Shown piece after piece: positions 9,033 to 17,292 of a stretch of 53,660 nucleotides of DNA (position 1 is the stretch's first letter; the number at the start of each line of letters is the position of its first letter). The DNA is from an uncultured Bacteroidota bacterium (lineage in GTDB: Bacteria; Bacteroidota; Bacteroidia; Flavobacteriales; TMED113). The notes under the pieces were generated by a model. That model ran no database searches, had not been told where the DNA came from, and saw nothing but the letters and a program-made list of their open reading frames with translations. The position numbers and the translations under genes were made by a program. The stretch lies in the NCBI GenBank assembly GCA_902520385.1, contig CABYOB010000004.1, forward strand, positions 1 through 53,660, in the 5' to 3' direction.

Positions 9033-9359
9033 ATGAAAACTCTACACAAAACCACGGTACTATTTTTATTAGCATTTTTATTTTCAACGTTTTCTAATTC
9101 ACAAGTTGTTATTGGAAAAAAATTAGATACACCTGAGAATCAAATTTATAGTAACTCTAATAGAGCGCAAGTTTGGATGAGTGGCGAGTGGGTTGTTTCT
9201 AATCAAAAATATGTTTGGCAAGAAGGATCTTGGGTAGATAAAAAGCCTGGTTATATATTTTTACCTGGTTATTGGAAAAAAGTTAAAGGTGGATGGACTT
9301 GGGTTTCAGGTTCCTGGAAAGCTATTAGTATGGAACAGTGGAATAATATTTACGCATAA
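9033..9359 (+). CDS. Exported Trp-rich protein with YXWGXW-like repeats
   Basis: A 108-residue protein from the chosen start. An upstream ATG at 9000 exists, but the signal peptide (MKTLHKTTVLFLLAFLFS, cleavage near NSQ) begins at 9033 and the sigma-54 promoter predicts a start after ~8996. The mature part has three Trp-rich repeats with alternating aromatic residues and glycine: AQVWMSGEWVV, YVWQEGSWVDKKPGYIFLPGYW and WTWVSGSWKA. This pattern resembles the YXWGXW repeat family of exported or envelope proteins of unknown function. A sigma-54 promoter suggests induction by a specific activator, for example under nutrient or envelope stress; this is inference. The metalloprotease gene follows after 24 bp and may share the transcript. 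Confidence 0.75.
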   Translation: MKTLHKTTVLFLLAFLFSTFSNSQVVIGKKLDTPENQIYSNSNRAQVWMSGEWVVSNQKYVWQEGSWVDKKPGYIFLPGYWKKVKGGWTWVSGSWKAISMEQWNNIYA

Positions 9360-9383
9360 AACATTAATATAAAAAGCATCGCT

Positions 9384-11276
9384 ATGAAAACAATACAAAA
9401 TTTTTTAATCGCTTTAATACTTATCAACTCTAATTTATCTGCCCAAATTCCGGGTGAAATAAAAGAAGATTATAAGGGTTCTTTTGTTGAGTTTAACATG
9501 GATAATAACTCAAACGATTCAAATAATTGGAACAACTTGTTTAATGAAAAAGAAGAAATTAAAGATAAAACGATACCAATAATGATTTCATCTGATTTTA
9601 TAAATAAGGTGTTGGAAGACAAACAGGAATCTATAAATGTTACTATTCCTTTTTATGACAATAATGAAATTGATATAAAATTAATAAAAAGAGATTTTGA
9701 TTTTAGCACTTTTCAATTAGTTGTTAGAACAGAAAATGGTGATATAGAGAGGCAGTATAATCCAGGCTTTATAGCTTATGAAATTGAACATGGAGAGTTT
9801 GGCGGAATAATGATATTTTCTAAATCGGGAATTAACTCAGTATTTCATAATTCACAAGAAACTTATGAGTTGGCAAAGCTTGATGGTAAAAAATCATCAA
9901 AATTTAAAGAAGATTTATATATTTTGAGTAACATAAGTAATAATCCAAAAAATAATCAATTCACATGTGGAGTAGATCATTTAGATCATGTTGATATGGG
10001 GCATATTCATACTTCACATAATGAAAACAGATTAGGATCATCACTTAGTTGCATGAATATTGCAATTGAGATTGATTATTTTACTAGTCAAGGCTTTGAA
10101 TCTATTAATGAGTCTGTAGATTGGGCGTTATCAATTTTAGCTGGTGTAAGTTTAATATATGAACAGGAACTAAATATTAAACTAAGTTCTAATTATGCAT
10201 ATGTTTGGGACATAGAAGATCCTTATAACGATTATGTAGATCAGTCATCTGAAATGTTATATGCTATAAAAGATAAGTGGAATAATGATGAAAATTTGAG
10301 TAATATTGAAAGACACATAGTTCATTTATTTACTAAAAGACAAGATACTGGCACTGGGGGTATTGCTTTTGTAAATGGCGCAGGTAGTGAAAGCTATGGC
10401 TTTGGTTACAGTAGCAATTTAACATCTGACATGGAATATGCAGAAATACCTTCACCATTTTTTCATTGGAACTTATTATGTGCAGCTCACGAACTAGGTC
10501 ATAATTTAGGGTCTATGCATACTCAGTGGTGTGGTTGGCCAGGTGGGCCAATCAATAATTGTGTTGATTTAGAAGAGTCTATTCCAGGTCAGTGTGATGC
10601 TTATATTAATAACCCTACTGCGCAAATAGGAACAATAATGAGTTATTGTCATACTTGGAATCAAAATCAAGGTGGGGGCATTGTTATGAAATTTGACCCA
10701 CTTGTTCAAGAAGTTATATTAGCTAAAGTGAACACCTTAAGTTTGCCTATTTGTGAAGAAGTTCCCGATGATATTATATATGGTTGTATGGATGATTTGG
10801 CTTGTAACTTTAACGATTTGGCAACGCAAGAAGATGGAGGGTGTCTATATTCAGATTTATATTATGATTGTAGTGGAAATTGTATTTTAGATCAAGATGA
10901 AGATGGAGTTTGTGATGAATTAGATAATTGTCCAGAAGATTCTAATCCAACTCAAGCAGATATAAATGAAAATGGGGTTGGAGATAGATGTGAAGGTTTG
11001 TTGCCTCTAGAAGAAATGAATAATTTAGATGTTTTGATGGCTTATCCAAATCCAACAACAGGGATTGTTAATATTTCTTATAATACTGATCAAGCTAAAG
11101 ATATTTCAGTAGAAGTTTATAATGTTTTGGGTGATAAGATCGCCTGTGGTTATCCAGATATTTTTGGAAAAGAAGTAACAATGGCTTTAGATTTATCCCA
11201 ACAATCAAAGGGATTTTATTCTGTAATAGTAAAAACAAGCGATAATATTTCTTCCAAAGGCATAATCCTCAAGTAA
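9384..11276 (+). CDS. Secreted zinc metalloprotease (metzincin, reprolysin-like) with T9SS tail
   Basis: A 630-residue protein with a signal peptide (residues ~1-20, ending LSAQ), a propeptide-like region and a metzincin catalytic domain. The extended zinc motif is HELGHNLGSMH (H369, E370, H373, H379) and the Met-turn is IMSYC at M419, the arrangement of M12B/reprolysin-type peptidases. After the catalytic domain come a Cys-rich segment (CMDDLACNF, CSGNCILD) and an Asp-rich calcium-binding TSP3-like stretch (DQDEDGVCDELDNCPEDS). The C-terminus is a type A T9SS sorting domain (AYPNPTTGIVNISY, VYNVLGDKI, KGFYSVIVKT, final ILK). It is probably a secreted or surface protease that digests proteinaceous organic matter. 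A terminator follows at 11291. Confidence 0.92.
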   Translation: MKTIQNFLIALILINSNLSAQIPGEIKEDYKGSFVEFNMDNNSNDSNNWNNLFNEKEEIKDKTIPIMISSDFINKVLEDKQESINVTIPFYDNNEIDIKLIKRDFDFSTFQLVVRTENGDIERQYNPGFIAYEIEHGEFGGIMIFSKSGINSVFHNSQETYELAKLDGKKSSKFKEDLYILSNISNNPKNNQFTCGVDHLDHVDMGHIHTSHNENRLGSSLSCMNIAIEIDYFTSQGFESINESVDWALSILAGVSLIYEQELNIKLSSNYAYVWDIEDPYNDYVDQSSEMLYAIKDKWNNDENLSNIERHIVHLFTKRQDTGTGGIAFVNGAGSESYGFGYSSNLTSDMEYAEIPSPFFHWNLLCAAHELGHNLGSMHTQWCGWPGGPINNCVDLEESIPGQCDAYINNPTAQIGTIMSYCHTWNQNQGGGIVMKFDPLVQEVILAKVNTLSLPICEEVPDDIIYGCMDDLACNFNDLATQEDGGCLYSDLYYDCSGNCILDQDEDGVCDELDNCPEDSNPTQADINENGVGDRCEGLLPLEEMNNLDVLMAYPNPTTGIVNISYNTDQAKDISVEVYNVLGDKIACGYPDIFGKEVTMALDLSQQSKGFYSVIVKTSDNISSKGIILK

Positions 11277-11290
11277 TTCTTTTTTATCTC

Positions 11291-11322
11291 AGAAAAGGCC
11301 TCCTTGCGAGGCCTTTTCTTTT
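11291..11322 (+). terminator. Intrinsic terminator after metalloprotease
   Basis: A 12-bp stem, AGAAAAGGCCTC / GAGGCCTTTTCT with loop CTTGC, runs into TTTT. It is 15 bp after the protease stop codon. Its downstream arm abuts the promoter-like TTG at 11321. Confidence 0.9.
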
Positions 11323-11350
11323 GGTAAAAAGAATAAATGTTTTATTTTAG
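11321..11350 (+). promoter_or_regulatory. Probable Bacteroidota housekeeping promoter for peroxiredoxin
   Basis: TTG (11321-11323), a 19-bp spacer, then TATTTTAG (11343-11350). The Bacteroidota consensus is TTG-N19-TAnnTTTG, so one base of the -7 box differs. The start codon is at 11378, giving a leader of about 20 nt. Confidence 0.5.
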
Positions 11351-11377
11351 TTTTTATAAATTATAAATTATAAAAAT

Positions 11378-12007
11378 ATGGGACTAGTAGGCACTAAAGC
11401 ACCAAAATTTTCAACAAATGCTGTTGTAAATGGTGGAGACACCGTAAGTGATTTTTCATTAGATCAATTTATTGACAAGAAATATGTTATTTTATTCTTC
11501 TACCCTAAAGACTTCACTTTTGTTTGTCCATCAGAATTACATGCATTTCAGGAAAAATTAGATGAGTTTAAAAAGAGAAATTGTGAAATTGTAGCTTGTT
11601 CTACTGACACTGCAGAGACTCATTGGGGTTGGTTACAATTACCTAAAGATAAAGGGGGCATTCAAGGAATAACATATCCATTAGTTGCTGATACCAGTAA
11701 AACTATTTCTGATGCGTATGATGTATTAAATGGAGAATATGATTATGATGATGAGGGTTGTCTAATTGCTACGAATTCAATGATAGCTTATCGTGGATTA
11801 TTTTTAATTGACAAAAAGGGAATTATTCAACACCAGTTAGTAAATAATTTGCCGCTTGGAAGAAATGTTGATGAGGCTATTAGAATTTTAGATGCCCTAA
11901 TATTTCATGAGGAAAATGGAGAAGTTTGTCCAGCTAATTGGGAACCAGGAAAAGAAGGCATGAAGGAAAGTCATGATGGTGTAGCTGATTATTTAGCTAG
12001 ACACTAA
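11378..12007 (+). CDS. Typical 2-Cys peroxiredoxin (AhpC/Prx family)
   Basis: A 209-residue thioredoxin-fold peroxidase that reduces H2O2 and organic hydroperoxides in the cytoplasm. The peroxidatic cysteine is C50 in FTFVCPSEL and the resolving cysteine is C184 in GEVCPANW. The AhpC/Prx1-type C-terminal extension is complete (GKEGMKESHDGVADYLARH). Length and motifs fit the eubacterial typical 2-Cys class widespread in Bacteroidota. No AhpF-type reductase gene is adjacent, so electrons probably come from thioredoxin. The stop overlaps the convergent trpS stop by 4 bp. Confidence 0.93.
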   Translation: MGLVGTKAPKFSTNAVVNGGDTVSDFSLDQFIDKKYVILFFYPKDFTFVCPSELHAFQEKLDEFKKRNCEIVACSTDTAETHWGWLQLPKDKGGIQGITYPLVADTSKTISDAYDVLNGEYDYDDEGCLIATNSMIAYRGLFLIDKKGIIQHQLVNNLPLGRNVDEAIRILDALIFHEENGEVCPANWEPGKEGMKESHDGVADYLARH

Positions 12008-12972
12008 ATTCCTAATTTATTTTTAACTCTTTGAAGGACAGAGGAAGCTATTTTTTTAGCTTTTTCTGATCCTTCTTTTAGTTTTAGTTCAATTTCCTCA
12101 GTGTTTTCCATTAATTCAGAATAAATTTTTCTTTCAGCTGAAAACTTTTTTAGAATTAATTCTAATAATGCATTTTTTGCATGTCCGTAACCAAATCCAC
12201 CATTTAAATAGTTTTTTTTCATATTTTCTATTTCATCATCGCTGGCAATTAATTTATAAATATTAAAAATATTGCAAGTATCAGGTTCTTTTGGCTCTTC
12301 AAGACCTAATGAGTCAGTAACAATTTTCAGTATTTGTTTTTTTAGACTTTTTTCATCAGCAAATATATTTATAGTGTTGTCGTATGATTTACTCATTTTT
12401 CTACCGTCAACACCAGGAACAATCATAAAATTTTCAGTTACTTGAGATTCTGGTAAAATAAGTGTTTCACCCATTAAATGATTAAACGTTCCGGCAATAT
12501 CTCTGGTCATTTCTAAATGTTGAAGTTGGTCTTTTCCAACAGGAACCTTATTAGCATCATATAGTAAAATATCAGCAGCCATTAATACAGGATAGGTGAA
12601 TAGACCTGAATTAACATCTGATAAATTTTCAGATTTATCTTTAAATGAATGCGCATTAGCTAACATAGGATAAGGAGTGAAACAATTTAAAATCCACATT
12701 AATTCAGTGACTTCAGAAATATCGGATTGTCTATAAAAAATATTTTTTTTAGTATCAAAACCAAATGCTAGCCACGCGGCTGCAGTAGCATAAGTATTAT
12801 GTTTTATTTTTTCGGCATTTTTTATAGTTGTCAAAGAATGAAGGTCTGCAATAAAAAAAAGAGATTCATTTTTATTAGATTTCGACATTTCTATAGCGGG
12901 CAGAATAGCCCCTAAAATGTTACCGAGATGAGGAATTCCAGAACTTTGGATACCTGTTAATATTCGCGCCAT
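12004..12972 (-). CDS. trpS: Tryptophanyl-tRNA synthetase
   Basis: A 322-residue class I aminoacyl-tRNA synthetase that charges tRNA-Trp. The HIGH-equivalent is GIPHLGNILGA near residue 12, the substrate-recognition segment is VPVGKDQLQHLEMTRDIA, and the KMSKS loop is GRKMSKSYDN near residue 195. Length is normal for the family. The gene is transcribed alone. Its 3' end overlaps the peroxiredoxin gene tail to tail by 4 bp, and it diverges from gatC across a 90 bp intergenic region. Confidence 0.97.
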   Translation of the reverse strand: MARILTGIQSSGIPHLGNILGAILPAIEMSKSNKNESLFFIADLHSLTTIKNAEKIKHNTYATAAAWLAFGFDTKKNIFYRQSDISEVTELMWILNCFTPYPMLANAHSFKDKSENLSDVNSGLFTYPVLMAADILLYDANKVPVGKDQLQHLEMTRDIAGTFNHLMGETLILPESQVTENFMIVPGVDGRKMSKSYDNTINIFADEKSLKKQILKIVTDSLGLEEPKEPDTCNIFNIYKLIASDDEIENMKKNYLNGGFGYGHAKNALLELILKKFSAERKIYSELMENTEEIELKLKEGSEKAKKIASSVLQRVKNKLGI

Positions 12973-13062
12973 TGATTTCTTTTAATTAAATATAGAAAAA
13001 TGTTGTCACAAATAAACTTTATAATTTTATGAATTCATCAATAAAGTTTTTAATATTATAAA

Positions 13063-13359
13063 ATGAAAATTGATAAATCCACCGTAGAGCGTTTAGCAAA
13101 GTTGTCAAAGTTAGAATTTTCAGATGAAGAAAAATCTGAAATGGTTGAGGACTTTAAGAAAATGGTGGGTTTTGTTGATACATTAAAGGAAGTTGATACT
13201 GAAGGCGTGAAGCCACTTATATATGTTAATGAAGATATAACAAATATATTAAGAGAAGATGAAATTGGTGGAATGTTAAGTAGCGAAGATGCACTTAAAA
13301 ACGCACCAGATAAAGATTCAAGTTATATTAAAGTGCCAAAAGTAGTAAAGAAAAATTAA
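13063..13359 (+). CDS. gatC: Asp/Glu-tRNA amidotransferase subunit C
   Basis: A 98-residue GatC. It bridges GatA and GatB in the amidotransferase that converts Glu-tRNA(Gln) or Asp-tRNA(Asn) to the amidated form. Family features are present: the N-terminal helix TVERLAKLSKLEFSDEE, then FVDTLKEVDTEGVKPLIY, and the C-terminal region with LREDE and YIKVPKVV. It stands alone here; gatA and gatB are not in the window, which is common in Bacteroidota. Its 3' end overlaps the bacilliredoxin gene on the other strand by 4 bp. Confidence 0.93.
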   Translation: MKIDKSTVERLAKLSKLEFSDEEKSEMVEDFKKMVGFVDTLKEVDTEGVKPLIYVNEDITNILREDEIGGMLSSEDALKNAPDKDSSYIKVPKVVKKN

Positions 13360-13769
13360 CAAAACTCATTATAGGCAGCCGACAGATTTTCTGCGATAGT
13401 TTCTTTTAAATTACCCTCAATATTATGTCTTTCAACAAAGTGAACTAACTCACCATCTTTGAATAAAGCAATGGATGGAGAAGAAGGAGGATAGGGTAAC
13501 ATGTATGCACGAGCCCTTTCCGTTGCTTCTTTATCTTGACCAGCAAAAACAGTAGTTAAAAAGTCAGGTTTTTTTTCGTTTTCCAATGATAACAAAGCCC
13601 CAGGTCTACATGAACCGGCGGCGCAGCCACATATAGAGTTAACTAAAACTAATACTGTACCTTCCTTTTTATTTAACATTTCGTCAACTTGCTCAACGGT
13701 TCTTAATTCTTTAAATCCTGCTGAGGTTAATTCTTCTCTCATTGGTGTACATACTTCTTCTGGATACAT
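13356..13769 (-). CDS. BrxA/BrxB-family bacilliredoxin (YphP/YqiW-like)
   Basis: A 137-residue thioredoxin-fold protein of the BrxA/BrxB family (formerly DUF1094). The family's CxC active site appears as NSICGCAAGSCRPGA, followed by FAGQDKEATERARAYM and the Pro-rich PYPPSSPSIALFKDGE. In Bacillus these proteins remove bacillithiol or other thiols from proteins; in Bacteroidota the low-molecular-weight thiol partner is less certain. An extra cysteine sits where the common form reads GNARPG. It follows tadA after 2 bp, so the two are probably co-transcribed. Confidence 0.88.
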   Translation of the reverse strand: MYPEEVCTPMREELTSAGFKELRTVEQVDEMLNKKEGTVLVLVNSICGCAAGSCRPGALLSLENEKKPDFLTTVFAGQDKEATERARAYMLPYPPSSPSIALFKDGELVHFVERHNIEGNLKETIAENLSAAYNEFC

Positions 13770-13771
13770 AT

Positions 13772-14227
13772 TTATTTTTTTTTATCTAATTTACGTTTTT
13801 TTTCAAAAAAAGATGTCAATAAGTAAGCACATTCTCCCATTAAAACACCCCCTTTGATTTTTGTTTTAGGGTGCATGATATTTTTATCAATTAAAAAAGC
13901 ACCCTCTTTTTCATCCCTAGCACCATATACAACTTTTCCAATCTTAGCCCAAAACAAAGCGCCAGCACACATTACACATGGCTCTAAAGTAACATACATA
14001 GTACACTCATTTAAATATTTAGATTGAAGGTAATTACAAGCTGATGTGATTGTAGTCATCTCAGCATGAGCTGTAGGGTCTTTTAATCTTTCACACATAT
14101 TATATCCCCTAGCAATAATAGTATCATTATGAACAATAATTGCACCAACAGGGACCTCATCTTCTTGAAATCCTTTTTTAGCCTCTTTCAAAGCTTCTCT
14201 CATATAAAACACATCCATATCTATCAT
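13772..14227 (-). CDS. tadA: tRNA-specific adenosine deaminase
   Basis: A 151-residue cytidine-deaminase-fold enzyme that converts A34 to inosine in tRNA-Arg(ACG), allowing wobble decoding. The zinc-binding and proton-shuttle residues are HAEM (His and Glu) and PCVMCAGAL (two Cys). The leading segment FYMREALKEAKKGFQEDEVPVGAI is typical of TadA rather than of free-base deaminases. It is the first gene of a two-gene unit with the bacilliredoxin and diverges from aspS across 78 bp. Essential in most bacteria. Confidence 0.94.
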   Translation of the reverse strand: MIDMDVFYMREALKEAKKGFQEDEVPVGAIIVHNDTIIARGYNMCERLKDPTAHAEMTTITSACNYLQSKYLNECTMYVTLEPCVMCAGALFWAKIGKVVYGARDEKEGAFLIDKNIMHPKTKIKGGVLMGECAYLLTSFFEKKRKLDKKK

Positions 14228-14305
14228 AATTATAAATTTATGTAAAATAGGAACAAGACCTAATTTATTATCTCATTTTTGTACTTTTACAGCAAATAAT
14301 ATTTT

Positions 14306-16048
14306 ATGTATAGAACAGTAAATAACGGTGAGTTAAGCAAAAAAAACATTGGACAACAAGTTACAATGTGTGGTTGGGTTCAAAAATCTAGGGATTTAGG
14401 AGGAATGACATTTGTTGATTTGAGAGATAGATATGGAATAACTCAACTTGTTTTTAATATGGAAACAAATTCAGAATTATGCGAAAAAGCAAGGAGTTTA
14501 GGAAGAGAGTTTGTAATACAAATTGTGGGCAAAGTAATTGAACGTGCTTCAATTAATAAAGAAATGAAAACGGGAGAAATTGAAGTCGCTGTAGATCAAA
14601 TCATTATTCTAAATAAATCTAAAATACCACCATTTACTATTGAAGATCAAACGGATGGTGGTGACGATCTAAGAATGAAGTATAGATATTTAGATCTTCG
14701 TAGAGAACCTGTTAAGAACAATCTAATCCTTAGATCAGAGGTTGCATTTCATACTAGGACATATTTAAAAAATCAAGGTTTTTTAGAAATTGAAACACCA
14801 GTGCTAATTAAATCAACTCCAGAAGGGGCTAGAGATTTTGTTGTTCCATCTAGATTAAATCAAGGAGAGTTTTACGCACTCCCTCAATCTCCACAAACCT
14901 TTAAACAATTGTTAATGGTTTCTGGCTATGATAAATATTATCAAATTGTAAAGTGTTTTAGAGATGAAGATTTTAGAGCTGATCGTCAGCCTGAATTTAC
15001 ACAAATAGACTGTGAGATGGCATTTGTAGAAACAGAGGATATTTTAAAGACATTTGAGGGTTTGATGAAAAATATTTTGTTTGAAACAAAAGGAATTAAA
15101 ATTGATGAAGTGCCTAGGATGACTTACGCTGATGCCATTAGAGACTATGGAACTGATAAGCCCGACTTAAGGTTTGAGATGAAAATAATGAATTTAGAAT
15201 CAGTTTGTAAGGGTTCAGGATTCAACGTTTTTGATAGTGCTGAAACGGTACTTGGAGTTGTTGTTCCAGGAGGCGCAGAGTTTACCAGAAAGCAAATAGA
15301 TAGTTTAACAGACTGGGTTAAGAGACCACAAATTGGGGCAACTGGAATGATTTACTGCAAGTTTAATGAGGGTGGTGAAAACAAATCATCAGTGGATAAA
15401 TTTTTTGACGTAAGTGCATTAAAGTCATGGAAAGAAATTAGTGGGGCAAGTGATGGAGATATGCTTTTAATTTTAGCAGGAAAAAAATCAGTTACTATAA
15501 ATGCTATTGGAAATTTAAGATTAGAAGTTGCTGAAAGATTAAGTCTTAGGGACCCTAATTTATATAAACCAGTTTGGGTAACAGATTTTCCTTTATTTGA
15601 ATTTGACGAGGAAACAAAAACATATCATGCAATGCATCACCCTTTCACTTCACCTAATATTGATGATATGAAGCTATTAGAAACAGACCCAAAAATGGTT
15701 CGAGCAAATGCGTATGACATGGCGTTAAATGGCACAGAAATAGGAGGAGGTTCAATTAGAATTCATAATAAAGAATTACAACAAAAAGTGTTTAATTTAC
15801 TCGGATTTAGTGATGAAGAGGCACATGAAAAATTTGGATTTCTTATGGAAGCTTTTGAATATGGTGCTCCCCCGCATGGTGGTATAGCATTTGGCCTTGA
15901 TCGAATTTGTGCGGTGATTGCAGGATCAGATAGTATTAGAGATTTTATTGCATTTCCAAAAAATAATTCAGGTAGAGATGTAATGTTAGACGCACCTTCT
16001 AAAATAGATAACGATCAACTTAATGAGTTAGGATTACAAACAAAATAA
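14306..16048 (+). CDS. aspS: Aspartyl-tRNA synthetase
   Basis: A 580-residue class IIb synthetase. The N-terminal OB fold (residues ~1-105; VTMCGWVQKSRDLGGMTFVDLRDR) binds the anticodon. The catalytic core shows motif 1 around the VNNLILRSEV helix, motif 2 in CFRDEDFRADRQPEFTQID and motif 3 in GIAFGLDRI. The bacterial GAD insertion lies between residues ~285 and 410. It charges tRNA-Asp in the cytoplasm. The DUF554 membrane-protein gene starts 8 bp after its stop, so the two are probably co-transcribed. Confidence 0.97.
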   Translation: MYRTVNNGELSKKNIGQQVTMCGWVQKSRDLGGMTFVDLRDRYGITQLVFNMETNSELCEKARSLGREFVIQIVGKVIERASINKEMKTGEIEVAVDQIIILNKSKIPPFTIEDQTDGGDDLRMKYRYLDLRREPVKNNLILRSEVAFHTRTYLKNQGFLEIETPVLIKSTPEGARDFVVPSRLNQGEFYALPQSPQTFKQLLMVSGYDKYYQIVKCFRDEDFRADRQPEFTQIDCEMAFVETEDILKTFEGLMKNILFETKGIKIDEVPRMTYADAIRDYGTDKPDLRFEMKIMNLESVCKGSGFNVFDSAETVLGVVVPGGAEFTRKQIDSLTDWVKRPQIGATGMIYCKFNEGGENKSSVDKFFDVSALKSWKEISGASDGDMLLILAGKKSVTINAIGNLRLEVAERLSLRDPNLYKPVWVTDFPLFEFDEETKTYHAMHHPFTSPNIDDMKLLETDPKMVRANAYDMALNGTEIGGGSIRIHNKELQQKVFNLLGFSDEEAHEKFGFLMEAFEYGAPPHGGIAFGLDRICAVIAGSDSIRDFIAFPKNNSGRDVMLDAPSKIDNDQLNELGLQTK

Positions 16049-16056
16049 ATTTTATT

Positions 16057-16752
16057 ATGATTCCATTTGGGACACTATTTAATGTTGCTACTGTATTAAT
16101 TGGAAGCACATTAGGTCTTATATTTAAAAAAATGATCAACCCTGAATTAAACAAAAAAGTTTTTTTTGTGATGGGTTTGTTTACATTGGTTTTAGGATTT
16201 AGTATGTCCATTAAAAGTTCAGATTTCATATTAATGTTCTTGTCTCTTGTTTTTGGAACAATGTATGGTGAGTATTGTAATTTAGATAAATTGATTACAA
16301 ATTTTACTGAAAAAATTAAAATCAAAATTAATGTAAAGGACACAAAATTTACTGATGGTATAGTTACTGCGTTTTTACTTTTTTGTATTGGGTCAATGAC
16401 CATTGTAGGAGCTATTGATGAGGGTTTGGGAAAAACACCAGACATATTATTTACTAAGTCGGTGATGGATGGAATTAGTTCAATAATTTTAGCATCAGCA
16501 TTTGGTGTTGGGGTTTTGTTTTCTATTTTCCCAATGCTAATTTTCCAAGGAGGAATAACCATTTTAGTTTTTTATTATAAAGATTTTTTACCAATAGAGT
16601 TGATAGATCATATAAGTGCAGTTGGAGGTGTGCTAATAATTGCAATTGGATTAAAAATATTAGGCTATAAAAAAATCAACCCAACCAATATGCTTCCCTC
16701 ACTTTTATTTTTAGTGTTGTTGTTTTTTTTAAAAAAAGAATTAGGTATTTAA
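16057..16752 (+). CDS. DUF554 family membrane protein (YdfK/YqgA-like)
   Basis: A 231-residue, strongly hydrophobic protein with about six or seven transmembrane helices. It starts with the DUF554 pattern IPFGTLFNVATVLIGSTLGL, and has GTMYGEYCNLD after helix 3 and GSMTIVGAIDEGL in the middle. The family is widespread but has no established substrate; a small-molecule transport role is often assumed. It follows aspS by 8 bp. The minus-strand open frame at 16020-16562 is a shadow of this gene. The structured intergenic element begins right after its stop. Confidence 0.85.
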   Translation: MIPFGTLFNVATVLIGSTLGLIFKKMINPELNKKVFFVMGLFTLVLGFSMSIKSSDFILMFLSLVFGTMYGEYCNLDKLITNFTEKIKIKINVKDTKFTDGIVTAFLLFCIGSMTIVGAIDEGLGKTPDILFTKSVMDGISSIILASAFGVGVLFSIFPMLIFQGGITILVFYYKDFLPIELIDHISAVGGVLIIAIGLKILGYKKINPTNMLPSLLFLVLLFFLKKELGI

Positions 16753-16769
16753 TTTATTTTTTAATTTTG
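16741..16769 (+). promoter_or_regulatory. Promoter-like boxes for the structured RNA
   Basis: The -7 box TAATTTTG (16762-16769) matches TAnnTTTG exactly. About 18 bp upstream is TTA (16741-16743) in place of the usual TTG. Predicted transcription start is around 16775, exactly where the outer stem of the following RNA element begins. Confidence 0.5.
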
Positions 16770-16774
16770 TAATA

Positions 16775-16893
16775 GCATCAAGAGTTACTTGAAAGTATGC
16801 CAACCGACCCTAACCAGGGCGGCGGTGGAAAAAAGATGTGAGGTGATCATCCTAAAACAATATGGTAATCAAATCACTATTTTTAATTGATGC
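16775..16893 (+). ncRNA. Candidate structured non-coding RNA, about 120 nt
   Basis: The 5' and 3' edges pair (GCATCAA at 16775-16781 with TTGATGC at 16887-16893). Inside are a TACT-TGAA-AGTA hairpin (16787-16798) and an unusually GC-rich hairpin: CC(A)ACCG-a-CCCT, loop AACC, AGGG-cgg-CGGTGG (16800-16828). A third pairing is GGTGAT with ATCACT (16842-16847 and 16873-16878). The A-rich joint GGAAAAAAGATGTGAGG lies between them. The element has its own promoter-like boxes and no open frame of note, and sits between two convergent genes, so it is not a leader. It lacks the core sequences I know for SRP, RNase P, tmRNA, S-box, TPP, cobalamin or hammerhead RNAs. It could be Flavo-1 or another Bacteroidota motif whose consensus I cannot recall. 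Confidence 0.55.
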
Positions 16894-16944
16894 AATAATG
16901 TTAAATGTTAAATTATTGTATTATGAAAAATATACGTAAAAAAA

Positions 16945-17265
16945 TCAGTCTTCATTTAGTAAGTTTTTTAAACCCAATCTTTTCAAAATTTTTTTTTCTT
17001 GTTTCCAAAAAAAATCAAATTGACCAAACAAAAAAGCAACTACTAAAAGAGTGAATTGATAGGCAATAAAAATAATTAAAATTCTAAGTGGGTAGTATAA
17101 ATACCAATTAAGTGAATCATTGTTTATTCCAAATAAGTTTAGTAGAGGTCTTGATATTAATAAAGAACTAAAACCGCTAATTGCAAAAACAATGTTTATT
17201 ATAAAAAACTGAAAATTGGAAGTAATCTCCCATTTAGACTTAAGCTTTTGAAACAACTTTAACAT
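16945..17265 (-). CDS. Small two-TM membrane protein, DUF6787-like
   Basis: A 106-residue protein. The N-terminal amphipathic or basic start (LKLFQKLKSKWEI) is followed by a TM helix at ~20-42 and a second at ~58-82, then the tail GQFDFFWKQEKKILKRLG. This layout, with GQF-FF after helix 2, matches my recollection of the Bacteroidota DUF6787 family of unknown function. It is transcribed alone, diverging from the 118-residue orphan gene across 27 bp. It is the last recognisably core-like gene before the accessory block to the right. Confidence 0.6.
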   Translation of the reverse strand: MLKLFQKLKSKWEITSNFQFFIINIVFAISGFSSLLISRPLLNLFGINNDSLNWYLYYPLRILIIFIAYQFTLLVVAFLFGQFDFFWKQEKKILKRLGLKNLLNED

Positions 17266-17292
17266 ATAGTATAAATATAAAAATAAATAATT

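Noticed and set aside
16020..16562. 180-codon minus-strand open frame over the DUF554 gene
   Set aside because: It lies inside a well-supported membrane-protein gene; its proline/asparagine-rich translation has no domain pattern and is a shadow.
16775..16893. SRP RNA, S-box (SAM-I) or hammerhead identity for the structured RNA
   Set aside because: The SRP core (GGAAG..AGCAGC), the S-box core (GGCCCxxTGAAxCC, GGTGCxAATTC) and the CTGATGA..GAAA core are absent.
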